This document shows positions 17,553 through 27,256 of a stretch of 44,125 bases of DNA, one piece after another (position 1 is the first letter of the stretch; each line of letters starts with the position of its first letter). The DNA lies in the NCBI GenBank assembly GCA_019693395.1, contig JAAMXP010001230.1, forward strand, positions 1,742-45,866. Reading direction: 5' to 3'. A program made the position numbers and the translations under genes. The DNA is from Ettlia oleoabundans. Taxonomy: Eukaryota > Chlorophyta > Chlorophyceae > Chlamydomonadales. The notes below the pieces were generated by a model. It saw only the letters and a program-made list of their open reading frames with translations. It was not told where the DNA came from and ran no database searches.

Positions 17553-20296
17553 CTATCGCTTAGGCATGTCAGCCTCCGCTGGTTCTGCTGCTGCTGCTTC
17601 CTCCTCTTCTTCTGCTGCCACGTCCTGCTGCTTGTCCTCTTTAGCTTTAACGGCTGGTTTGGGGTCATCTGTGGGGCACTGATTGACTGTGTCCAGGAAC
17701 AGGTTTTTGACGCAGTCGGGACCATCCCAACGATACTCCTCATTTCGCAGAGGGTACATCGCCAAATAGACCTGCAAAGAAAGCGCAGCACAGCCCAGCA
17801 CAGGCGCAGCGTCAGCACAGCATGTTCGCGGTTGCAATAGCAAGACCATCGGTTCACAGCGGCTCACGGTGCAGCAGGCGCCACGACGGCTCACGGTGCA
17901 GCAGGTGCCACGAAGTTGTAAAATGGTGCTGGCTGGCCTTGCTTGCAATCGAACCCAGTTACACTTCACATGGGTGGGAGTCAACAGCTACTCCCAGCAC
18001 GCGCCAAAGCAAGCCTGAAGCCTGCCACATCAGCCCACCTTGGTTGCCTCATGGGCCCGATCGTACTGATGCACGATTGGAGGCGTACTGCCATTGACGC
18101 GGCGGTACACACCGTCCTTGTCGATCACAATGGGCCAACCGTAGCCTGCAATTTCAATTTGGCATGATGCACAGCGCCATTACGAGCAGACATGGGTTGT
18201 CATGGCAGGTACAGCGGCATGAGCCAAAGCCTTCACCTCTCCTTTCAGACCAGCCTCACCTGCTGTGTGCACAGGCGAGTCCCAATTACGGCGCATGTGG
18301 TAGGGGAAGCTGAGGCGACCACGAGGCCCCAGATAGTGCAGCATGTAGTTGTGTACCGCCTGGTCGCTGCCATACTTCCTGCGGCAGGGAGCAAGGTGCA
18401 GCAACAGTACAGCATATGCATGAATGTGGACCGGTTCACGAAGATTGGCACGGGCACATGCTCGGCTGGACTGAAAACCATTCGTACGGCGACATCACAA
18501 ACAGGAGCTAAATACTGCTTCCGCCAATGGCAGGGGGGCTGCTGCAAGCAAGCCAGCGCTGCAGCTGGCACATTTTGCTGGTGAGCGTCGCTTCGACGGG
18601 GCCATGTTACATGCCTGCGTACCTGCCTGCCTGCACAAATTCACAACAGACAATGCCCGCACCTGCACTTGGGGCCAGCCTCCTCGTAAGCCGTTTCCAG
18701 CAGCTGTTTGACGTACCCATGCACCGCCGCCACGCTGCCAATGGTAATGCCTGCAAAGTCATGTACGGGGCCCGGGTGATGGACGTTGCAAAATGGGAGT
18801 TGCTAAGCGAGCCGAAGAGTTGGCTGGTAGCATGTCTCCCCACAGCTCTTACTCCAATAGCAAACCGTTGATCCCCAGTTTATACGCAAAAACAAATGCC
18901 TGCGGTGCAGCGCCTATGGTGCAGCGCCCCAGCAGCACCTCTACAACATCCCGCTATGCCGTATCGGCTGCTGCGGATACGCTAATCATGCCCCGCATGC
19001 ACATGTGCAAATGTAGCACAGCAATCACGCACCCGCGCAGGAGATGGGGCTGCTCTCAATCTTCTTCAGCATCTCTGCCCCAAAGCAAGTGTCTATCCAG
19101 TGCGCGTTCTGCGGTTGTGCCTTGATAGGCACCTCGCCCACCGCCAGCCCACCCTCCAAACTGAAGAGCATTGAGTCCTGCCAGGAACAGAGATACACGT
19201 ATGGATATGCATGGATAGAGGGACAGTTATATCGTACCCGCACTTATGAGCATGAATGAAGGCAGTCAAAAGTTGGCAAGCACAGCACCCACGATCTGAG
19301 CTGAGCGCAGCATTCTGATGCCACACATCAGCACATAACATGGGGCAGGATCCCAGCACAGAGCGGTGGGGCGGGCATTGTAGCACCCACCTCATCGATT
19401 ATCTGCTGCACAAAATCTTCCTTCCAGGGATCTGACTGTATCAGGACATCCCTGGAGTCTGTCAGCATCACCCCTGCCTCGCTGTCCCGCTCAAGGAGCG
19501 CGCCAAGGTACTGCTTGTACAGCTCAAACCTGCATGCGGTGCGAGTGGTACATGTTGGTGGGTTGTGGCAAGCTCAGATGGCAGGTTCCATGCAGCGTGG
19601 GAGGGTGGCAAAGCTAGGGGCAGTAGGGGAATTGCGCAAAGGTCAAACGACTGCCAGTGTAGATTGGTTGAGGGGCGGCTCTGCACCCCAGGCAAATCCG
19701 GGGTTGCCCGGATTGCAGCGGTAAGGCCATATGCATTGCCCCAAAGCGTCAGCACGAGCAGCCCGCTTCTAACTGGGGAGGTGGTGGGCTGCCAGCCTGC
19801 TACAAACCGAAACACGACATACTGCTTGATGGTGCAGGCACCTGTTGCGGCAAGTGACTCACCTGTAGAGCACCAGCGCTGCATCCTCGATCATTTTGAA
19901 GGAAATGATCTCTGCACCTATATCCTCCAGCAGAGCGTGCTTGGTGTTCTCCTCTACAAACACCACGAGGCGGGTATCCGGCGAGTGGCGGCGCAGCGAC
20001 TTGACAAAGATGTTGAGACGCTCTGGATCCAGTCCCATGACCGAGGTGATCACGTATTTGCTGCCGCGTTTACTGCTGCCGTGCCAACGAGGGCCCCAGT
20101 GAGGAGTAGGCTGCGCCAGCAGCGTACTCGGTTGCAGGTGCCCGTTGGTGGCCCGCAGCGGAGCCTGAAAGTACTGGGCATCGCTGCCACTGCTGCTGGT
20201 AAGCGTGACGACGAGGGCAACCAGGCACAGACCGACCAGGACCAGCACTAAGGGCCCCGGCCGCCGCTCCTTGGCCTGCCCATTGGGAGCAACCAT
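17553..20296 (-). CDS. Type II membrane glycosyltransferase-like protein (7 exons, 416 aa)
   Basis: Exons: 20296-19863, 19529-19391, 19177-19033, 18750-18663, 18378-18260, 18145-18039, 17771-17553; 1251 nt in frame. A short basic cytosolic tail precedes one membrane anchor (residues about 14-33, PLVLVLVGLCLVALVV), then a stem. The globular part begins KYVITSVMGLDPERLNIFVK. RLVVFVEENTK and VMLTDSRDVLIQSDPW follow; DSRD (169-172) is a DxD-like metal/nucleotide-sugar site. SCAGITIGSV, KYGSDQAVHNYMLHYL and VNGSTPPIVHQYDR come next. This order resembles algal and plant single-pass Golgi glycosyltransferases with a GT-A-like core, but I cannot name the family or sugar. The last exon adds an acidic Glu/Ala-rich tail (about 40 residues), probably disordered. 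The start is the ATG just before the anchor. The promoter is shared with the divergent MYND gene. Confidence 0.75.
17860..17913. repeat. 27-bp tandem duplication
   Basis: Two adjacent 27-bp copies beginning CGGCTCACGGTGCAGCAGG (17860 and 17887), differing at one base. They lie in intron 6 of the glycosyltransferase-like gene. Confidence 0.9.
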
Positions 20297-20486
20297 GAGG
20301 AAGCCGGATAAGGGTTAGCAAAATGATTCCGCTTCGCTCCAGATGGGGCGTGCCCAACCAATTTTTGCATTCGAGTTCCTTTCTAGACTGCCCTCGCCGG
20401 CGCCACCCATCGCCTTTCCATGCTTTGGAGACATAGTGGATGGCACCACCAAACATACAAACGGGTGCAGCTCACATGGGGGCTCC
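20297..20486. promoter_or_regulatory. Short bidirectional promoter
   Basis: Only 190 bp separate the start codons of the glycosyltransferase-like gene (20296, minus) and the MYND gene (20487, plus). An in-frame ATG at 20343 would shrink this to 46 bp. The two transcripts must share control sequence. No TATA box is evident. Confidence 0.55.
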
Positions 20487-21135
20487 ATGACCGAGATGGG
20501 AGTCTGCCAAGTGTGTGGCAGGGCGGTGGCACCGCCCATACCCTGCCCAGGATGTAAAATGATGTTCTACTGCAAACCTCAACATCAGCGCCTGCATCTG
20601 TATCGACTGGGGCACTATGAAGAGTGCGGCCGCATGGCGGCGCAGGCGGCACGCCGCCAGGTGTGCTCGGTGGTACCAGTGCATTAAACTTTGCACCTGC
20701 ATGAAACCTTGGTTCACTCACACAAAGCAGCGCAACAAGCCACTACTCACGTACATGGCTCTATTGCTCTGCTGTCTCCAACCGCCACCCACCCAACCAC
20801 CCCTTAGCGCCAACCACTTCCTGCAACTCTCTTGTTATTGTCCTGCAGGAGCTGGCCGACCACCTTTTTCCTTGGGCGCCAGCCACACACACACAGATGC
20901 CCTGTGTGTGGCTGCGGCAGCTGGAACTTCATGCCAAGGGTGCTTGGCAGCGGGCGTGTTCCCCTGCAAGCGACCCTGAGGATGCGCATTGGGGTGCACG
21001 TGCTCCCTTGCTCAAGGAGCTGTGGGCAGGCGGGCAGGCTAAAGCCCGCATCAACCGACAGGATCTGCAGCAGCACTTGGAAAACTGGGCGGGACTGCGG
21101 CCTGGCCGGGTGCCCTGCCTGGCCTCCCGGGTAAG

Positions 21136-21168
<33 letters not shown>

Positions 21169-23047
21169 ACTGCTGCCACAATAACAATAACTGCTTTGTC
21201 CCTGCAGCAGTGCCCAGCCCCGCTCTGCCTGTCAGGTGAACCTAAGCGGTGAATGGCAGGGTACCTGTCCAGTATGGTGCGCTACGGTTTGCTTGCTTAC
21301 GAACTGCCGCTCGTTTACTGCTGTGCAGTCAGCATGAATGATCGGTTAGTTGCACTACTGAGCATTGCTGTGCAGGCCCGTGTCAGCATGGCACCACTGG
21401 TCGATTGGGCTGGCTACTACCGCCTGCGAGGCCTGCCTCTAGAGTCCCCGGTAGCGCTGTTCATGGATGCTGTGCTCACCACTTATGCAGCGGTGCAGCG
21501 CCTGCAGCAGGTGCTTCTATTGCTGCCGCTGGATCATGCTCCAATAATGGAGCAGCAACATGCGGCCACTTGCCAGCCGGAGCGGCAGCCATCACAGCAC
21601 GCACAACAGCAGCAGTGGCAGCGCCTCTTGCCCCATGACGGCAGCGGGCCTGGGCAGCAGGGAGAGGCGCCACCAGTGCCACCAAAGGTACCGTCGCTGC
21701 CTCCCCGCCTGGTGGTGCACCTGTTGGGGCCTCAAAGGGAGCTGGAGCTCTGGCCCCTGCTGCTTGAGCTGGGCTGCCTGCTGCCGCAGCCGGCCCGCAT
21801 AGAGCTGCACTTGATAGGCCCAGAGGTGCCTGCATGGGCACATGGTAGGAGCATTAGCGTGCCGGCCCCCTTGGCAGCAACGTGCGGCAGGCAGGGCTGC
21901 AGCTGCGCACTGCAAGAGGCCAGTGTATTGACAGAGCAGCAGCCTGCGATCTACAGCCGAGGTGCAGGTACAGGAGAGCAGCACAGACAGCAGCACCACA
22001 CAGGCTGTGAGTCGCAGCACAAAGCGGCGGCAAGCAGCAGTGCACGGCACCACCAGCCAGGCAGTTGCGGGATGGGTGGCAGCAGCCAGGTGCTGTACTT
22101 CTGGCGTGGAGCATACCATGAGCTGGCTTCGGAGCTGGAGCAGCAGCACGGCATGCCGCAGGCAGTCGTAGCACCCAACGCTGGTGAGACGTTCTCGCAG
22201 CATAGGCAACGCCTGCTTGCCGCATTGCATTGATCATCAGCCTTGCATGTGCACCGCCAACGCAGCTTGATTTGCCCCTGCCTGGGAGTGTTGGTCACAA
22301 GTTCAAACGTTGGCTGCACAGCGGCCTGGGCTCAAGCCTGTCCCTGTGGGTGCTCCTTCACATGCAGGGCTTGCGGCCTACATGAGCTGGGTGCCCACAT
22401 TGCGCCACCTGGCAGCATCCATGATGCAGCCTCTTGCTCAGCATCGCCCCAAACCCAATGAGAATGGCCTCGCAGGCAGCAATCTCAACAGCGACGCTGG
22501 CGGAGGCGGCACCAGTAGCAGCAGCGAAGCCAGCAGCGGGAGTGGCGGACAGAGGGCAGCCAGGCAGGCCGAAGGGAACAGCGGCAGGGGGTCCACCAGT
22601 AGTGGCCCATTGGTGTGCTGTTTCACCGACTACAATGAGGAGGCTGTGCACAGGGCAAGGCAGCTGTGCGACTATGTCATGGCAGACGTTGATGCTGATG
22701 GCAGTAGTGCTGCTGGCGCATCGCGAAGCATCTCTGTTGGTCCAGGTGCAGCAGGCAACAGCCCTGGGGCAGCACGCGGAGGCACTGGCACAGCTCGCGG
22801 CTCAGCCAGCAGCAACGCCTCTGACTATCGCAACAGAGACGCTGCTGCTGACCCGGCTGTTGCGCAGCAGTTATTGGCAGTGAGCGTGCCGGATGCAGCC
22901 GCCAGTGCTGTTGGGAGGCGTGACGGCAGGGTAAGGATGGAGACGGCGCTCAACCCGTTTCGTAAGCCGGCTGCTGTGCTGTCGCGGGACAATGCACTGC
23001 CGTCTGCCAGCAATGGCTTCGCTCTGTGGCTGCTCCAAGGTCTATGA
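20487..23047 (+). CDS. MYND zinc-finger protein with MSS51-type C-terminal domain (4 exons, 647 aa)
   Basis: Exons: 20487-20660, 20849-21130, 21376-22183, 22368-23047; 1944 nt in frame. The N-terminus is a MYND finger: C7-x2-C10, C20-x2-C23, C29-x3-H33, H43-x3-C47, where His33 replaces the usual Cys. The middle reads DWAGYYRLRGLPLESPVAL then LVVHLLGPQRELELWPLL. The end carries CCFTDYNEEAV, NPFRKP and LPSASNGFAL. This order is that of the MSS51/ZMYND15-17 family. Yeast Mss51 controls COX1 translation in mitochondria, but algal and animal relatives need not share that role, and no clear mitochondrial presequence is visible. Long Gln/Ser/Gly/Ala-rich inserts (about 21560-21660, 21960-22080 and 22490-22600) interrupt the domain. 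The start could instead be the ATG at 20343, giving 48 extra residues. A (CTG)10 repeat sits in intron 2. Confidence 0.82.
21137..21166. repeat. (CTG)10 microsatellite
   Basis: Ten perfect CTG units immediately after the donor of intron 2 of the MYND gene (GTAAGC then CTG repeats). Confidence 0.9.
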
Positions 23048-23559
23048 CTTCCAATAACTAAGAATGCAGTCTGCAACCAGTCGTTTGTCAAAACCGTAAT
23101 GGAGAAATATACTTGTAGCTCCGGGTCGGCTTACCGGAGTTGATACAGGCGGTGTCTCACGGCCGCTTGCCTGTAGCAGCTGCAGTGGTGACAGTGGTGT
23201 TCAGCATTTCTTGTAAGTAAATCCCTTGAATTGATGCCAACAGTGCTTGAGTAGTGAAGTGCATGGACAAACATTGCACACCCCCTGGGTGCACGCTTCT
23301 CTGAAATGTGCATGGGACAGCTGGCTCCACAGCTGGAACCAGTACACCATGTTACATCTGCTCTGGCTGACGCTTCCCTGTTCTATGTACCGCATTCCGC
23401 TCTAAAATCGAGCGCTGTGGGCGCCAGGCATTTGTGAGCAGCGTCCAGCCCTCCTTGCCATCAGTTTTGCACATCCGCTTCCACTCTCGGTTCATTACAA
23501 TATAGCCGTCACGTTCTGAATTCCTCACATCGGAGACCGATTGCGTGTCGCCCGCCGGA
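23048..23559. other. Intergenic between MYND gene and TFIIS
   Basis: Holds the 3' flank of the MYND gene, including TGTAA at 23212-23216, and the promoter region of TFIIS. No open frame here is convincing. Confidence 0.55.
23212..23216 (+). terminator. Candidate poly(A) signal TGTAA of the MYND gene
   Basis: TGTAA 165 nt past the stop at 23047, correct orientation, first such word downstream. Confidence 0.45.
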
Positions 23560-26161
23560 ATGGCACTGTCGGCTGGCGAGCTCAGCAAGCTGGTGGACAC
23601 CGTCCTCGCTGCGGCGAAAAAAGCCGATGCCGGGGACACAGCGGAGCAGGTGGGGGCGCTGGATTGCTTGCAACGCCGCCTAGCGGACACAGCTTTCAAC
23701 ACAGTTGCCGCCAAGTGTGCACCACCGCCTTCGGCAGTGTAAGCCAGCCATCTCGTGCTTTGTAGGGTCGGGCTGTGGATGGACTCAAGGCGCTCAAGAA
23801 ACAGCTTGTCACCACAAAGGTGCTGGCAGAAACGCAGGCAGGCAAGCGCATCAAGTCCCTGGTCAAACACGGCAAAAGCGACGTGGCGGCCGCGGCGGCA
23901 GCAGTGGTAGCAGCCTGGAAAGATGCCGTCCGGCAAGAGGCAAATGGCGGCAGCGGTGGTGCCGCAGCAGCAACAGGAGGTGTGGGCACAGGTACTGCGT
24001 CCGCGGCCGTCACTGCCAGCACGGGCGGCGGCAGCAAGCAGGCCCCAGCCGGCCCCAGCAGCAAAGACCTGGCAGCGGGAAGTAGCGGCGGCGAGCAGCA
24101 GCAGCAGCGGCTTGAGCCATCCAGCCAGCAAACCGTCACCGGCGGTGGCGGTGATAGCGGCCCAGCCGGCGGCGCGCCAGCAACAGCGCAGCAGCCGGTG
24201 CAGCAGATTGACCCCGGGTCAATCCCTCGTAGCGGCGACCCTCTGCGGGACAGGTGCCGGCAGAACTTAGCAGCGGCCTTCCAGCTAGCGGTAACAGCGG
24301 GGGTAGCCGGCGACCCTGTTGTGTGCGGCGTGGCTGTAGAGAATGAGATTTTCAACCAGAATGGCGGCGTGACACAGGTGAGGCAGGTTGGGTGCTGCGC
24401 TGTTGTTGCGCTGCGGCCACTCGTTTTCAGAGCTGGTGCAAAGCAAACAAGCAGCATAGCATAGCATAGCATAGCATAGCATAGCATAGCATAGCATAGC
24501 ATAGCATAGCATAGCATAGCATAGCATAGCATAGCAACCACGCCAGTGCGCCACAATGCAGCCATCAGAGCACCAAACACCGGTTCTCTGTGAAGCACCT
24601 CGTGGTCTGCCTTTCCGCTGCATCGTTGCCCCACTTGCCTGCTGACCTGCCTGGCAAACCTCCAGTATTCCCTCTTCTTGTGTCTCTTCCCCCTCCCCCA
24701 CCCTACAGGCCTACAAGGCCAAGTTCCGCAACCTCCACTTCAACCTAAAAGACCCAGCAAACCCGGATCTGAGGCGCAAGGTAAGAGCGCCGGATTGGCG
24801 AGCACTAAGAATTGAGTGCTTACATGCGGTGGCTGCTCCCAGCTTTTTGCCAGGGCTTCCGTTATCCATAAACCGGCTTGGTAATCCGAGCCACTACTAA
24901 AGGCCTCGTTTGACAGATGATCCATGGCCAGTTGCTTGCGCTGGGAGTTACTGTCTCCACTTCAACACCCTGCTCCCCCCACCCCCACCCCATACTACAT
25001 CAAATGCATGCAGGTGCTTAGCGGGCAGATCACGCCTGATGAGCTGGTGGTGCTGCCCCCCGAGGAGCTGGCCAGCGACGCCAAGCGGCAGGAGAACCAG
25101 CGCATACGGGAGAAGAAGCTCTTCGACTCTGCGCCCTCCGCCGCCAAGCAGGTGCGGGGAGGGGCGTCGGTGCAAGGGTGGTGGTGACCGGTGGTGGTGG
25201 CAGATCACAGACGAACGAGGGTGGTTTGAAAAAGCTGGTAGCTGTGTGATTTAGTGCCCTCCCTCGCCAAACAGTTGAGATTCTTTTGACACACCAATAT
25301 GACAAACCCAGGCAGTCCATTGCATCAGCATGCTTTGCAAGAGATCCCCACATGCCACCTGGCCGGGCAAGTGCCGTGCTGCGACTCAGTAAGGCGCCAT
25401 TGCAACCCACCCACCATTCACGGACAAATGCCACCCATCCGGCTACCCACCCACCACCTATCGGGCGCTGCAGGCCACCACAGACCAGTTCCAGTGCGGC
25501 AAGTGCCGGCAGCGCAAGACCACCTACTACCAGATGCAGACACGCAGCGCGGATGAACCCATGTGAGATATCCGGCTCTTCTCGTTTTGTATTGCTTCTT
25601 CCTTCCAGTGATCTAGTGATCTAGTGATCTAGTGAAAGAACGCGAGAGTATAGGCAGCCTTGCAGCTCCTCTTGTATTGTGGGTTGCTGGAACAATATAT
25701 GCCACATTTTTCGACCGCATGCACGGGGCTGTGAGTCGACACGCTTTGCACTTGTTGCACGTTTGTGGAGCCAGGTGATGCATTCCAACCCGCCATTGCA
25801 CTTGATCAGCCCCTTCATCTCCTCACCTCTCTGCCATCTTCCTCCCCCTGCAGGACCACTTTCGTGACATGCCTCAATTGCAGTTCTGTAGGGCTGCGAT
25901 TGACTGTACTGCCACTGCATTGCTGCTGCACTGCTGCCTTCCTTGCTCTGTACTCGCATGGTACTGCTTGCCGGCTGCTGCCACCACCACAGCAGTTGCA
26001 CTAGCAGACACCTTCTCTATGCACCGCCTTGCCTCTGCTTCGCTGCTGGATGCCCTACATACTCATTGGTTGGCTGTGTGCATGCTGATTGTAAGCGGCC
26101 CGCCTCAGCTGCAACCCACTCCACACCCTGCCTTGCAGACAACCGTTGGAAGTTCTGCTGA
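23560..26161 (+). CDS. Transcription elongation factor TFIIS (7 exons, 350 aa)
   Basis: TFIIS rescues arrested RNA polymerase II by stimulating its intrinsic transcript cleavage; it acts in the nucleus. Exons: 23560-23649, 23766-24377, 24709-24780, 25014-25151, 25474-25562, 25854-25882, 26139-26161; 1053 nt in frame. The LW/TFIIS-N domain spans about 1-85 ([20 protein letters not shown]). A Gly/Ser/Ala/Gln-rich linker follows (about 90-180). The central polymerase-binding domain begins [15 protein letters not shown] (188) and includes [20 protein letters not shown]. The C-terminal zinc ribbon has C312, C315, C340 and C343, with the catalytic acidic hairpin RSADEP (D331, E332) intact. It ends NRWKFC. 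The start is the first ATG after stops. The last two introns are unusual: intron 6 opens with A|GTTCTG, and the final exon is 23 nt. All essential residues are present, so it should be functional. Confidence 0.92.
24456..24535. repeat. (ATAGC)16 microsatellite
   Basis: Sixteen perfect ATAGC units, 80 bp, in intron 2 of TFIIS. The longest simple repeat in the window. Confidence 0.98.
25607..25635. repeat. (AGTGATCT)3.6 tandem octamer
   Basis: Three full AGTGATCT units and a partial fourth in intron 5 of TFIIS, each containing the palindrome AGATCACT/AGTGATCT. Confidence 0.9.
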
Positions 26162-27256
26162 GCCCTGGGAATCAACCACAGGCAAACGGAACCTCTTTTA
26201 TCACCGCATGGGCAACATGGGCAATGTGCTCTGCGGCCGGGAGCCTCCGCTTATTGTTCATTATCGGCGGTACAGCCTACGTGCCTGGTGAGGGTACAGC
26301 ACCCCTCCCCATGACGACAATAGCACACGTGTGGCGCCACGGCCAGCCGTATACCGCACACCCAATTTGTTGCCCATATTCATCACCCTTCCACCTGCTA
26401 CCAACAGGAAGAGCTTCCCGGGTTGTGGGCCCCCATTAACTCTTCCTTTTCCTTCCTCAAAATTGCCAGCCGTTGGTTTCACGTTTAAAACTGTTAAGTA
26501 TTTCTTTCTGTTAACCTGACACGAAAGCCTGGGGCATTCTGGGCACCACTGTGATCTGAGAACCATCGAAGGATCCCAAGTGCACGCTTTGCTTTGCTGT
26601 GTGTAGTGGCCCAAAGCTTCGTGCTGGCGTCTGGCTAATGTGCTGCCATACTAGCGCCGTCATGAATCATGCAGCCATTCCATGTGCTGGGTTCATCCTC
26701 AAAAGGTTGGCTTTAATCTGCCCTTTGGCAATGACATTCACAAGTGCAGCATTCCTCCTCGCGGGGTGGCCCTGCAGGCAGCCGCACGGAACGCGCAAAA
26801 TTGGTGATGAAAATCTGCATGCTCAATGTGCACACCTGCTGATTACAGATTGCACACCTTACAAATGGCCTCCGCGGGTGTTGGTACATTACAATAGCAA
26901 AGCACCACAGCACGTAACCCTCAGCTCTCTCTCTCTCTGTCCCATCAGTGATGATCAACCATACCAAGGCCGCCCTGTCATTCCACCTAATCCCTGCCCC
27001 GCTCCTGCCCCGCTCCGCCACCCACCATAGTCGATGCGCTACTCAACATCCAGCTAATCGGAACCACAGTCGTCATAGTCGCAGAAGCCGGCCCCTCAGC
27101 TGCTGCCCTGGAACGGATCCCGGTGCTGTGAGCGCCTGTTCTTCAGTGCCTCGTTGCCAGAGTCAGCGTCACGGTCCGATTTGTGGTCACTCCTCCCCTG
27201 CTACCAGCTTGTGCTTGTGCCTGCAGTACAGCCGGAGGATGGCGATTACATGAACC
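26162..27256. other. Convergent intergenic stretch
   Basis: About 1.1 kb between the TFIIS stop and the end of the minus-strand unknown gene. Open frames such as 26599-27030 (plus) are Pro/Cys-rich chance frames without splice or family support. Nothing else was recognised. Confidence 0.5.

Noticed and set aside
21253..21375. Upstream extension of MYND exon 3 from an ATG at 21253
   Set aside because: The TGCAG acceptor at 21375 gives an in-frame join to exon 2 and the family sequence starts right there; the extension is intron read-through.
24456..24535. CRISPR-like array
   Set aside because: Perfect 5-bp microsatellite without spacers, in an intron of a eukaryotic gene.
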